Below are positions 10,200-21,567 of a DNA stretch of 64,000 nucleotides, piece by piece; the stretch's first letter is position 1, and each line of letters opens with the position of its first letter. Where the stretch lies: positions 992,001 to 1,056,000 of the forward strand of contig JAWNGF010000004.1 of assembly GCA_037039685.1 (NCBI GenBank). The letters run 5' to 3'. The notes beneath the pieces were generated by a model, which had not been told where the DNA came from, did no database searches, and was given only the letters and a program-made list of their open reading frames with translations. The position numbers and the translations under genes are program-made. Source of the DNA: Ceratobasidium sp. AG-K (lineage: Eukaryota > Basidiomycota > Agaricomycetes > Cantharellales > Ceratobasidiaceae).

Positions 10200-11170
10200 T
10201 TAATCACAGTGGCCCAGGTGGGTCCAGAGATGGGGGTCCGTTGGTGCAACACCCTGCGTCTTGTTAGTACAAAAGTGACGTCTAGAAGTTATCCGTCATA
10301 CCTTGGCCCAGCCGTTGGACTGAAAGAGCTCGGATTCTGTGAATGTTAGCGGTGCTGTGCATACATCTCAGACTATTACTTACTGTATTCCACCTCAGTT
10401 CCCGACCGGTAGAGTGCACGGTCGTCATAGTCAGGCACTCCATCACACTCGGAGCGCTTAACCTTCTTAGATTCGGTTCGACACGTCGCTATAAGTTTCC
10501 ATTCGTTCGACTCTCCCGGTTGAGCCTATAGAAAATATTATCCAGCGAATCCAAAAATGTCACGATCCTGTGTGCATACCTTGCTGCCCCAGGTGCTAGT
10601 CTGATACAGGCGACCATCTTGTATGACATGTCAGACTGGCTCGTAGTGATCGGATTCGAAACATACCATAAGTGACTGTCGTACCCGACCTGAACGTCGC
10701 CTTGGGATCCCAATTGAGGTAGCCGTGGCAGTACGGATGCTCGTCGTCATCATCATCACCATCACCGCGCACATTGAGAGCGGAACGCTTGCTCAAGACC
10801 AGCTGTGCCTGCATATCAGGATCGCATTCCCCAAGGTCCTTCCAGATGTCAGAGGCTTCGGGATTCTCCTACATAATACATGAGCATAAATGAGGACGAA
10901 CAACCAAACTGAAACTTACTCCCTTGTTCCAGCGAGTGCATTGCCACATGTGTCCATCTACACTCGAGTTAGTTGGAGTGGGATTAACTGAGAAGTAAGG
11001 TACGTACGATAACGGACAGTGGATCCAGAACGGAAGAAACCATCCTTGGACCAATGAATCAGACCCCCACACGTCTCTTTGGTGGTGACAGGTTCAGCAG
11101 CACGACCAGTGGTCGCGCCAAAAACCGTAGCCACCAAAGACGCAGCAAGAGCAGAAACAAAGAACCTCAT
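10200..11170 (-). CDS. Secreted protein with three CBM5/12-like chitin-binding repeats
   Basis: Starts at MRFFVSALAASLVATVFG, a typical signal peptide; an upstream in-frame ATG at 11200 would put a polar tail before it and was not used. After processing come three repeats of the ChtBD3 (CBM5/12) pattern, W/Y-x-G-x-V-x-Y-x-G-x-x-x-x-x-x-W ending in Cys: (1) CGGLIHWSKDGFFRSGSTVR with WNKGENPEASDIWKDLGECD; (2) YCHGYLNWDPKATFRSGTTV with YQTSTWGSKAQPGESNEW; (3) SECDGVPDYDDRALYRSGTE with NGWAKGVAPTDPHLWTHLG. A run of five Asp separates repeats 1 and 2. Six short introns; the stop is at 10200-10202. No catalytic domain is present, so it is a binder rather than a hydrolase. A role in coating or masking chitin is possible but not shown. 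Confidence 0.75.
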
Positions 11171-12046
11171 GGTGAGAGATGCTGACTGGTTCTTGAACAC
11201 GACGATGGTTTATAAGATGCTCAAGATTTGACAGATTCGCGAGGAGTGGGTGAGCCGATGACAGCCCATGCTTGGATTTATACATGTCTTTGGAGACAAG
11301 CGGAACTGGTTACTTGATTTAGGAGTACGCATTGCCCCGAAATCAATCATACCGTGATCCGGGGCGTTAGCCGAGCGTTTCAGCGAGTCAAGTACATGCG
11401 CAGGCTCGAGTGAGATGCGCCAGCCAGGGCAGAAAGACTAGTGTGAGCAAAAAGACTCTGTAAGGCGGGGTGTCCTGTGCGCTAGTGCTTGAATAGGTTC
11501 TGGATCTCGCCTTGGAAACGATCATTGTTTGCCCGTTTGTGTGCCGATGGTTGGCCTGAAAGTATTGGCTCCGGGTCGGTCAGCTGAGTGTTCAAGCATG
11601 AAATTCGGTAGTACTAGTTTTGTGTGCTCGATAGTAAAAATTGTAAATCTGTTAGGGGTTTCCTTAGGATACAAGAACCGGTTGAGTGCTGGTACGTGTA
11701 AGCTATGTCCTTGGCCATGTCATCCGAAATCAGTTGTGATGGAGCGAAGTGTTCGGCTGTGACGGTAGACGGAGTGTAGGGCTCTTATGAATTCTGTTAG
11801 TACCTAGGTACATATTATAAACAAATCCCTTTATGCTGGGGTGGTGGTAAATATGGGAGGTGGCAAAGTTAACACAGCTCGTAAGCGCTAGGCGCTTGAT
11901 GGGCTACTCCGAGGTTTTTGAATTGGCAATCCCCAACACCTGACGCGCCGACGATCAGCACGTAGCCTAGAGAAGACTGCGGTGTAACTTATCTTGTACC
12001 TCCTGCTGTTTGCGCTTTCTGTAATTCTAATACCCAACTGTCCACC
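11171..12046. promoter_or_regulatory. Divergent intergenic region
   Basis: Nearly 0.9 kb between the chitin-binding protein and RER1, which are transcribed away from each other. A 77-aa open frame at 11529-11762 lacks any supporting feature and was not called. Confidence 0.45.
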
Positions 12047-12944
12047 ATGATGAACGATGATGGCGACCAACCTCCATTTTCGCTGCCCCCGGCACTTCAA
12101 CCACTCGAGGCACAGTACTTGAAGTACCAACGGCAATACCAGCAGTTTATCGACCGAACGACTCCGCATATGCTCTATAGGTGGCTCACCACGGCTGGAT
12201 TGGCCTCGCTATTTTTGCTGCGGATTGTGTTTGCTCAGGGAGTGAGTGATACGTGTTCGGTTTGCCGAGTTGTGCGCTGACGGATGCTTTCCAGTGGTAT
12301 ATCGGTGAGCCTCGGCATGTTGAAATGTGGCTTGGTGGTATCTAAATATTCCTCTAGTATGCTATGCGCATGCAATCTACATACTAAACCTGCTGCTCGC
12401 ATTCCTACAACCCAAATTTGACCCTAGCCTCGCGCAAGACCTTCGCGCTGACGAAATTGAAGAGGGCGGGGAACCAGAGGGTGAGCCATTTTGGTTAACG
12501 TTATCCAAGTACATACTTACGACATCATTTCAGCTTCTACCTATGAAAATGCGTACGATGGAGGAGGAAGGCGCACAGGAAAAGATGAGGAATTCCGGCC
12601 GTTTATTCGCAGGCTCCCAGAGTGGCAGTTTTGGTGAGTCTTCCACACCATCCACCCTTCAGGAGTAGACCATAACTCGGCGACAGGCTCTCTGCGACCA
12701 AGGCGACGATATTTGCGATATTTGCGACATTTTTCGAGATGTTCGACGTTCCGGTCTACTGGCCAATTCTCGTCGTCTACTTCTGCATACTGTTTGGAAT
12801 CACCATGAAGAGGCAGATTCGGTAAGTGGTAATTGCAGCCGTTTCGATCTTGGCTAAGGTGTATAATCTAGGCATATGATCAAGTACAAGTATGTGCCAT
12901 TTGACATCGGCCGCAAGGCGAAATACGGCGGCGCTGCAAAATAA
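12047..12944 (+). CDS. RER1: Rer1 retrieval receptor (Golgi to ER)
   Basis: Golgi membrane receptor that returns escaped ER membrane proteins by COPI vesicles (family knowledge). The spliced protein runs from MMNDDGDQPPFSLPPALQPL through YQQFIDRTTPHMLYRW and a first hydrophobic segment, then WYIVCYAHAIYILNLLLAFL and QPKFDPSLAQDL. After the acidic linker come EEFRPFIRRLPEWQFWLSAT, FAIFATFFEMFDVPVYWPIL and VVYFCILFGITMKRQIRHMI, ending in YKYVPFDIGRKAKYGGAAK. These are the conserved Rer1 blocks in the right order, with four membrane segments and a cytosolic Lys-rich tail. Five introns, all GT-AG, and every junction keeps frame. Length about 210 aa, normal for the family. Confidence 0.93.
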
Positions 12945-13201
12945 ATTGGGCATTCTTAGAGATGTGTTGTGATTGCATGCCTCGGTCCTAATTTCCGGGT
13001 TGTAGACGTTCGGACGGCCAATACAAGATTCATTCACGTTCATTTACCAGACTAGCTGTGAACAGTTGGGTTAGATAATCATGGGGCACTTGGGGTCTAT
13101 GGAAACCTCCCCTGAGTTATGTCTCCACAACACCCACAGCGACGAGCAAATTTACCAAAGCACGCGTGATTGTTGAGCGAGAAATAGGATATGCATAGAG
13201 T

Positions 13202-13207
13202 CAAAAG
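13202..13207 (-). terminator. Pol III terminator of the tRNA
   Basis: On the minus strand a TTTT tract starts a few bases after the mature tRNA 3' end at 13212, as expected for RNA polymerase III termination. Confidence 0.6.
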
Positions 13208-13211
13208 GCTC

Positions 13212-13326
13212 TGCGTGAAGCGAGAATCGAACCCGCGTCCTCGGTACTGAGAGCGTGGGCTCAGATTCACAAATGCTTGTCCGGTTTAATGGGAAATCGA
13301 GATAATAACCATTATACTACCCACGC
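13212..13326 (-). tRNA. tRNA-Gly (probable anticodon CCC) with a 43-nt intron
   Basis: Acceptor stem GCGTGGG pairs with TTCACGC (two G-T pairs); the discriminator is A, as in eukaryotic tRNA-Gly. The A box TAGTATAATGG and B box GGTTCGATTCT are present, and the T arm GCGGG/TTCGATT/CTCGC is well formed. The anticodon loop reads TTCCCA, followed by an intron of about 43 nt in the usual place one base after the anticodon; the anticodon stem has one A-C mismatch. The two exons sum to 72 nt. That it is a tRNA is firm; the CCC assignment depends on the intron placement. Confidence 0.8.
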
Positions 13327-13513
13327 GCAGCAAGTGTATCTCTGAAGGCTTACACACTCGGATCCTCCTTACTGAACGAACCAGGATCCCAAGAGCCTCC
13401 TCACAGGCTGTATGCGGTGGTTGATGTCAATACCAAAACACTACATTTATCAGAAACTATTTGATACAGGCCCAAGTAAGATCAAACACATTAATAGCAA
13501 ACCAATGATGAAC

Positions 13514-14042
13514 TCAGAGCAAAGAAATCTTCTGGATGCCGGCTTCCTCACGCTTGGGAATGTTCAGCGTCAGAATGCCGTTCTCGAGTTTGGCTTGTGC
13601 ATTCTTGCCCTCAACAGGACGGGGGAGCCAAACGGTGCGGGAGAAGGTTGAGTGGTATTCGTAGGTACCAGTCGACTCGGGAGCATCTGAAACAATACTC
13701 GTCGGTTTCTGTCTACAAAACTCGGAGTAAGTAAAACTTACCTTTAGATGCCTCTGCGTTAGCCTGACCCTCAGGCTTCTTTTCCTGGGCCTTGTTGGTA
13801 CGATGCACGCGACCCTCAATGGTCAAAGAGTGGCCATCGTTGCCGATGTGCACATCTAGGTCTTGCTTCTGAACCCCTGGGAGCTCCGCGCGAACGACGT
13901 ACTCCTTGCCCTCGTCGGAGAGCTCAGCTACTGCCTGGCGCTGGTGGTGATTGCTGTTTGTGACCTGACGCGAGGCGCGGGGGTCCTCAACGAGCCTGAA
14001 GAGGGGCTCAAAGTCGCCAAAGAAGCTGCGAGAAAGAGACAT
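13514..14042 (-). CDS. Small heat-shock protein (HSP20 / alpha-crystallin)
   Basis: ATP-independent holdase chaperone. Two exons with one intron around 13689-13741. The N-terminal arm MSLSRSFFGDFEPLFRLVED is followed by the alpha-crystallin domain: VAELSDEGKEYVVRAELPGV, QDLDVHIGNDGHSLTIEGRV, then after the intron the signature TFSRTVWLPRPVE and the NAQAKLENGILTLNIPK block (the conserved A-x-x-x-n-G-v-L motif). The C terminus QKISLL carries the I-x-I/L-like anchoring element. About 158 aa, normal for fungal Hsp16-20. A heat-shock element and TATA box lie just upstream, so stress induction is likely. Confidence 0.92.
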
Positions 14043-14136
14043 GCTGAAATGAAGAGTAGTAAAGCGAGTAGGTTTGAGTAAAAGTAAGGCTTTGAAGTGA
14101 GTGTGAGCAGTGAAGCCTCAGCAGAGGGCAGAGGCC

Positions 14137-14147
14137 ATATTTATACC
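14137..14147 (-). promoter_or_regulatory. TATA box of the HSP20 gene
   Basis: GGTATAAATAT on the minus strand, about 95 bp before the ATG. Confidence 0.6.
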
Positions 14148-14159
14148 CTCTCGGGTGCT

Positions 14160-14170
14160 GGAACTTTCGC
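14160..14170 (-). promoter_or_regulatory. Heat-shock element of the HSP20 gene
   Basis: GAACTTTC forms the inverted GAA-nn-TTC pair recognised by Hsf1. It lies about 15 bp upstream of the TATA box. A third imperfect unit may follow, but only the two-unit core is clear. Confidence 0.55.
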
Positions 14171-14345
14171 TCGTAGAGGACGAGGTGGCTCCTGCCTAGT
14201 AAGCGCCGGTCGCTTCTAGAAATTTCGGGCGACGCAAACTATCCCGCCGCTCACCGAGCTCCAACGGCGATCCAACTCCAAAGTGTGCAAGTATATGATT
14301 GCTAGAATGTTGTAGAAATACATTGACGTCGCTATGGGGGATGAC

Positions 14346-16301
14346 TCAATCCCAACGGCGGCCGCCCCGGCCTCCACGTCGTCCATCACCACGTCCACGC
14401 TGCTGGTACCCACCAGAATGATCCCCATACCCTCCACGTCCACCACCTGCGCCCCGGCCCTCATACATTTCTTCCATTCCAAACCCAGGTGGAGGAGGAG
14501 CTCGTCCGGATCCGCTGTGGTCGTTACTTGGAGGTAGAGCCGACTTGCCGAATCCGGGAATGAACTCGTCGCCCCCTTGGGCTCCCCAGCCACCAGCAGC
14601 TCCAGTCCGTACGCCAGGCATTTCCCAGTCCATTCCACCATCCTGTCCCCCACCTCCTGCACCTGATCCGGCCATACCAAACCCAGGCAAGGCATCATAT
14701 CCACCATCTTCCTCGGTGCTTTCTTCTATGCCCCCGGCTTTGGTTCCGCTAAGCCCTTCTCCGGGACGATCACGGCACCAAAACCGCGTTGTGTGGTCGT
14801 TGGATCCGGTGCACAGAATGTGTCCAAGTGGGTGGTATGCAAGCGCCCAGACGTTAGAATCGTGTGCTTGATCCATAGTCGCTCTGGGCGCACTTGGTGT
14901 CGATGAGGATAACGTCCAAAAGTAGACCGAGCCTTCAGCGCCTCCTGAAACCAGTAGGTCATGATGCACTGGGTGCCACGTGAGAGCTAGGTAACGAAGT
15001 TCTTAGACCCAGTCGCAGTTAAAAAGGGCCAATGACATACAGCAAACCTCTTTCTTATGACCTTTGAGAATGTGTAGCTCTTTCATTGCTCGTATGTCAA
15101 ACACTCGCACAGTCTGGTCTCTGGAAGCTGTGGCAACCAAATTCCCATTTGGGTTCCATTTTATGGCCTGAATCGTATTCTTGTGATGGTGTCTGCCAAG
15201 TGGTTAATGTAGTGCTCCTTCCAGCAAATTCAACTCACAATGTGCTCAAATTTTGCCCTGAACGCGGATCCCAAAACTTTACGAGGTTGTCCTTACTACC
15301 AGATACCAGCAAGCCACGCGTAGGGTGCCATTCCACGCATTTTACATCCCAACCGTGTCCTATCCCCGCATCAGTCTCTACTCTCCCCGGAAAAAATCTA
15401 GTTAAACTCACCGGTTATACACCTCTCTTCTCGCATTTCTTCAAACGCCCACACACGTACACTTGCATCGTCCCCGCATGTCGCAAATCGACTATCGCTG
15501 GGTGCAAAGCTCACGCCACGAACAGCCTCTCGATGAGCTTGCCATGCTGCGAGGTTGTTCATGTTCGGTTGATAGTACTTGATGACCCCGGACTGGTCGG
15601 CACTGATCAAGTACCCGCCAGAGTTGGAAAACGCAAGTGCGCGAATGGCACTGTCGTGAGCTTGCAGGATGGTCTCGAAATTGAATGTCAGCCCGTTCCA
15701 AAGTGTGAATTCTCCACTGGTGGAGCCGGTCAAAATGCGTCTCCCTTCGGGGGTCCACTACGATATTGGTTACTAAAAGGCGTGACCGAAAGTAAACGAT
15801 TACTCACAACAACGCAGTTGACCGGACAGCGCACTTTGTTTGTACTAGTGTGAACGAATTTGGTAGTTATGCTCGTAGCTACATTGTCCAGATATGCATT
15901 CGGAGGCAACATCTGGATATTCAAGGTTACTATAATCATATTTTTACAGCTGATTTAACACCCACGTCAATAATGTAAGACGCGGCCGGTCTTAATACTG
16001 GCACGCGAGACCCTACGGGCTTGACTTTTTTAATCTGAAAATACATTATGAATAGACCCATGTAGTACAATCATCCTATAGTTACCATCTCCCATCTCCC
16101 CACTCCCGCCCATAGGTCAATTGTCCTTCGTGGTCTAACCTTCTTGATAATTCGGCCATCCGGCCCCATTTTTGGCGGAGCATCAATTTCGGGGTCAATG
16201 GGTGGTTGAGGAAGAGGATCTAAGTGCTTGCTGGCTTTCCATGTCGATGGCGCGGTCGGGCGGGTGGTTGGAAGCCGACCAGAGGTGGTTGTTTGAGACA
16301 T
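14346..16301 (-). CDS. PFS2: Polyadenylation factor subunit Pfs2 (WDR33-type WD40 protein)
   Basis: WD40 scaffold of the cleavage and polyadenylation factor that helps recognise the poly(A) signal (family knowledge). Start [18 protein letters not shown] at 16301 (an upstream in-frame ATG at 16346 exists but is less likely). Exon 1 ends near [20 protein letters not shown]. Later exons give [20 protein letters not shown] and [12 protein letters not shown], the conserved Pfs2 entry to the propeller. WD repeats follow: [80 protein letters not shown], and finally [20 protein letters not shown]. The last 130 residues are a Gly/Pro/Arg-rich tail ([12 protein letters not shown]) ending in RRWD. About six introns. 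Identification is firm. Confidence 0.92.
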
Positions 16302-16621
16302 GGAAGTGTTGGACTTAGCGCTTGTGTGTCCGTGGAAACCAAGCACGATAAGCGCCCAACGTCGATGAAATCGACTTCAGGTCGTCCAGCCCCACCTTAA
16401 AGTCGGTGCGATCACACACACTCGTCCTCAAAGACTGTCAAGATCTGCAAAGGAGAAGTACTTCGATAGATCCAGCCATTTAGTTGGCCGTGATCCTTGT
16501 AATCTCTCAAATTTACTGTGTCGATGTAGACACGCTCATAAAGACAACTCATTTGCAGGGAAAAGTGCCAAATGAGGTACAAAAACATAACGTCAAAACG
16601 TGTCAAGGAATTTATTATGAC

Positions 16622-18817
16622 TTAGAACAATGCAATGAGCTCCTTGTGGGATCCCGAACGAGGTGTAATCAAGTACTCGAAAGGCAGAGGGTAGCTGGTT
16701 TATGCGTTAGTGTGTTAGTGCGTACACTCCAAGCTAATAGCGAACAACAGTGACTAACCTAACCAGAGTATTAGTCGTAACCTTTCCTTCTGGGATGATT
16801 TCTTGACCGGTCGTAGGATCGATCCTCGGCCTGATGTTGAAAATCGCCAGCATAGAAGCGATCATAATGAACAACGTGGCTTCGGCGTATTGATTGCCAG
16901 GGCAAGAGCTATTGGGGGTGAACCTTGATACTTTGTACAATAAATAGCTTTAGGGCTTACCGACGACCAAATCCGAAGACGGGAGCCTCAGGAAGAGACT
17001 GGTCCAGCCATCTGTCTGGATTGAACGTCTCAGGGTCCTTGTATATTGATTTATCGCGAGTCATCGCCCTAACCATATGACATGTTAGTTCAAGCCAGCC
17101 CTAAGTATTCCGCAATCATTCCTACCATATGTTTCCAATTCTTGTACGACCAATTTCTATCAGCAGTTTGATTCCCTGCCATACCTGACTACTGAACTCA
17201 CATTATTGCGTCCTTGGGCATAAAGTAACCCCGGTACTCATCGTCCTGGGACAATGCATGTGGTACACCTAATATACGTTTAGTCAAAAATAACAATACA
17301 CGTTCAGTGACACACCAAGAAGCAATGGAGGGTGCCACCGTATTACTTCCTTTACGATGCACTCTAGATATGGCATCGAGTCTCGGTCCGATATTTCAGG
17401 AAGTCGTTCGCCATGAGTGACGCGATCTATCTCTTGTTGTGCGCGGGCCTGAATTTCCGGATGCTTGAGCATCGCAACAACAAAGTTCATGGACGAAGAG
17501 ACGGTCTGAGGGTGGCTATCGATTAACCCAACCAAAGATTTATAGTAAATTTAGCATACCGTGTCGGTAGCAGCTACATTAACGAAGTCAGAGATGAGAA
17601 GGACTCGTGGATAAATCGACTAACCACCAAAAACCGTGCTAGCAGCCCATTTCAGATAATCCTCCTCTTCCTCAGCATTCAGTGCAGGGTTACTTGCGAT
17701 TGCTGCTAAATGGGTCTTGACCATGGAGTGATATCCAAGACCGGATGCCTGATTTATTCCGTAGGATTAGACCCATGTCCGAACGCATACAGTCGACTAC
17801 CCACAATCTCAGTTTTGGCCCAAATATACGGATTATTCACTGCGCCCTCTCGTTGTTCGCGCCATTCTCTAATCGTACGCTTCCATCCTGCTCCCGGCAA
17901 CCACTCGGGTATGTATTTGAGCCATGGGATAAAGTTCACCAGAAAATCTGTGTTTCAAGATTATGGAATTGCTCGAACAAGAAATTGATGCCTGCTCCAC
18001 TTACTAGCGGGAAATGCAGCCCGGCCGAAATGGTCGATTGCAATTTGTGCATCACGAACGAGTGGGTCATCTACGCCCGTAACTGAGTAGCCATACACGG
18101 TTGATAAAATTTCGGTGGCGACGGTTCTGTTACAAACGTCAGGCGCGTTACATGCTGTAATCTTGAATGTCTCCAACCTTCGAATCTCGTCTTCCAATTT
18201 CTCAGAGGACTGAAGAAGCCGCTTCATCGTCGCCCGGGTCTCATTTTCCATTAGTGCAAAGTGGTTGGTGTCCCCAGAGTTTTTGAGAGCATCATGGGTC
18301 ATGCGGCGTTGTTTCTTCCATCGGGGACCGTACATGGCTGATCCAGTGTTGTGGCTCCAATCAAGCCTGTAAATGAATTAGCGAGTGCTGATACCAGATA
18401 AAAGCAATGCGTTGCTTACAGGTCTGGATCCGAAATAACACGTAGCTGGGGGCGGTCTGAGTAGATTGTGGAACGACGGTCCATGAGGTCGATTGCTGCC
18501 TCCGCCGAGTTTATGACAATGATAGTTTGGCCTAAGGCAGTCAAGGAGATAATGTCGCCTAATTATCTAATTAGCAGCTGTATCCTAAGCCAACTCGTGA
18601 GTTCGCTCACTTTTAAGCTCCTCAGCCCATTGGCATAAACAAGATGCTCTGCATCATTCGGCAAAACGAGAGTATGTCCAATAAGGGGGTAAGTCCCAGC
18701 TGGAGAAGGGGGAAGTGGGAGACTGGGGGCCCGCTTCACTCGATCCCGATACAGCAAAAATGCACTAGAGCCCAAGGCTGCGGCAATAAAGCTTATCTCA
18801 GCGCGCGTAAAGGTCAT
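16622..18817 (-). CDS. Cytochrome P450 monooxygenase (microsomal, class II)
   Basis: Haem-thiolate oxidase; substrate unknown. The N-terminal anchor is FIAAALGSSAFLLYRD, followed by the Pro-rich hinge PSLPLPPSPAGTYPLIGH. Later blocks are DRPQLRVISDPD, YGPRWKKQRRMTHDALKNSG (C-helix W-x-x-x-R), the I-helix region near 17520-17600, the K-helix ECIVKEVIRWHPP (E-x-x-R) and the haem loop FGFGRR|SCPGNQYAEATLF split by an intron around 16915-16960. The C terminus YPLPFEYLITPRSGSHKELI ends at 16622. About nine introns. One oddity: near 18630 the frame must shift by one base (VYANG... versus WAEELKSDIIS) and no intron can do it, so either a base is missing or the allele is defective. A decayed tandem paralog lies upstream. 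Confidence 0.85.
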
Positions 18818-19092
18818 GCTGGGGGAGATAGAGGTTCAGAACAGCTCCACAGCCCACTTTATGGATTTCGTACCTGCTGGTTTATATGATGAGCCTGCTC
18901 GGCTATGAAAAATCCGGGTACCGCACACGTAGAGCTGTCACCGATGGCGTGGTGTCAAATGCGAATGCTCATTATATATAAATCAACTCCAAGCCACGTG
19001 CATCTTCTTCCACCCCACCTGGAATGTGACACACAGTTACCATAACACCGCATATAGCCTGTCTTGTTAAGCCACTGTTGGAAAACTAGCAT

Positions 19093-21304
19093 TCAGGAAA
19101 CATTAATGAGCTTCTTGTGTAAGTTAGAACGCGGCCGAATTACACAAGTAAAGGGTAGAGGATGGCTGGTGTGTACCTCGCTAAGTTCGCCTGCCACAAA
19201 GCATCAAGTCGTTTGCTTACCTCAAAGTTGTGTTGGTAGTCATCTTGCCTTTGGGACTACTTATTTACCGTTTACAGGATCCAATCTCGGCCGAGTGTCG
19301 AAAACAGACAGAAGAGAAGCAAATGGATAAATAGGGAGGCCTCGGCGTATTGGTTTCAGGGCAAGAGCTTTCGGGTTAAGTTTTTAGCAAGTCACTAATT
19401 AATTATATGATGGATTTTGGCACCAACTGACGACCAAACCCAAACATTGGCGCACTTGGAACAAGGGATTAAAAACCTTCTGGGTCGAATGTTTCAGGGT
19501 TCTTGTAAACTGATTCGTTACGGGTCATTTGCTCTGGAGGATAATTATTTGCTTCGATAATCATATGCACAAAAGCCGCTCACTAGCTTACCATACGTTC
19601 GACATTCCCGGATTTAAGTTTTAGAATCTGCTAGCGACATAAATCCATTGGAGGACTCACATGATTGAGCCTTTAGGGATGAAAAATCCTCGGTATTTAC
19701 TATCTCTGGACGAAGCATGGGGGAATCCTTTGCCTTGCTTGCCAGGTAAGATCGGTGAAAAAAGCGCATTTGACCCACCTAGCTGTAGAATAGGTTGCCG
19801 ACGAAATATCTCTTGGATAATACGCTACATGGGGGGTATGAGATCCTTATCGGCGATTTCTGGACGCCTCTCAGCACGGGTGAAGCTATTAATCTCTTGT
19901 TGAGCACGGGCTTGTACTCCGGGGTACTGAAGCATCGCAATAATAAAGGTCATTGACTCTGAGACAGTCTAAATATATATTAATTTTTGTCCGCCACAAA
20001 GTTTAGCGACCATCTACTGTGTCTGAGGCGGCTATAATTCCTCGCTCAGTCAGATACCTCACAAAATATTAGCGAGAGAACCTGTAGCCCGTCTCAAATG
20101 ATCCTCTTCAGCAAGGGGGTCCAGATTGGGGTTACTTGCAACCTGGGCCGAGTTTACTATTGAAGGGGTCGCAATTCCCGCTGCCCATTCATTGCATATG
20201 GGTTCGTTCCATAGAGGTCTTGTCCATATAGGGATCACATACAATTTGAGCTTTGGCCCAACTGAAAGGTTGATGGAGCATTTCGTCCCGTTGTTTACGC
20301 CATGGTTTGATGGTTTACTTCCACCCGGCACCTGGAAACCACTCGGGTACGTACTTGAGCCAAGGAATCAGATTGTCTGTGAAATTTGTTACGGGTGGCT
20401 TCAGTGGCTTAGTGAAAAGGAACGCATTTACCTACTTGTAGGGTCCGCTGCGCGCCGAAATTAGTAATCACAGCTTGAATACTACGGACCAGTGAATCGA
20501 CCTCGCCCGCAACAGGATACCCATAGGCGATTGACAGGATTCCAGTCGCAACTGTCCTAATTCAAGTGCGTCATAAAATACTACAGGTTCGTTTAGTAGT
20601 GACAGGCTCCTTCCTATTTACCTTCGGAATTCGTTTTCGAAAGTATCTGGAGTATCATAAAGCCGTTTGAGCATGGTGCGTGCCTCGCGCTCCATCAACG
20701 CAAAGTGGTGGAGGTTAGTGGACGTTCTGAGTACTTCCTGTGTGATACGTCTTTGTTTCTTCCACCGGGGGCCGTATGGCGTTGAACCAATACCATAACT
20801 CCAGCCTAATCGATATCTGGTCGAACGTTGGACATGATATTAATTAATATTGACAAGAGAAGCACATCCATGTACAGATCTGGATCAGCGAACACACTCA
20901 ATTGAGGGCGGTCCGAGTAAATAGCATCGCAACGGTCCATAAGCTTAGCTGTGATCTCTACTGAATTCGAGATGATGATGTCTGGCCTGGCGAAGTCAAA
21001 GAGGTGATATCGCCTAGCACAATACTTGTTAGTTATGTGCGTACGCTCACAAAACTTTGGCAGCTTATTAATATTGAGTTCTTTTTGACCATCTGGAGTA
21101 AACATGGGGCTTTTCGCTGCGCGGTTGAACCAGCGCATGTCCGATGATAGGATAAGATCCAGCTGGCGATGGCAGCAATGGTGATTTGGAGGTCCGCTTG
21201 GATTTTTCTGGTGATAAAACGTATACTGTAGAGCATATTGTCACAGTAATCAAGCCAAGCTCAGTATAAGTTATACTGCCGGGTGTGAGTGGGCACCAGT
21301 CCAA
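19093..21304 (-). pseudogene. Cytochrome P450 pseudogene (tandem copy of the neighbouring P450)
   Basis: Collinear along its whole length with the P450 at 16622-18817: the N-terminal anchor plus PSPAGSYPIIGHALV near 21150-21304, DRPQLSVFADPDLYMD near 20870-20940, a block equivalent to MNFVVAMLKHPE near 19900-19970, the haem loop near 19350 and the C-terminal RPRSNLHKKLI near 19100. Disabling changes: a stop just before the K helix (IPPM-stop-RIIQEIFRRQP, near 19830), a one-base deletion in the haem loop (SCP then out of frame before NQYAEASLF), a stop in the PRLDPVNGK-stop segment and a shift near 20980. Several independent nonsense changes make error unlikely as the sole cause. Same orientation as the intact gene, so it arose by tandem duplication. 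Confidence 0.85.
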
Positions 21305-21567
21305 TCAGTTTAAGTGGCGCATCCGTAAATTGAATGCAGATCACGCATTTCAGGGCGAGGTCGGATTAAGATGTATCGGGAACCCCGGACCCGTATGGTG
21401 TGGTTCTTTGATATGGTCTGGCTAAATTATCGTAGTAACCCATTGTAAGGTCGAGAATGGGTCTGGGCGCTAAATGCAGTCCTTGGTCCTGTGCAGGACA
21501 TCCGGATTGCGAATTACCCTTCTTCAAACACAATTACCAACCTTCTCTCATCCCCCACACTGAACGG

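Noticed and set aside
11529..11762. 77-aa open frame in the region before RER1
   Set aside because: No signal peptide, domain, codon bias or promoter evidence.
15086..15853. 255-aa frame on the plus strand
   Set aside because: Antisense of the Pfs2 WD40 exons, whose minus-strand translation matches the family.
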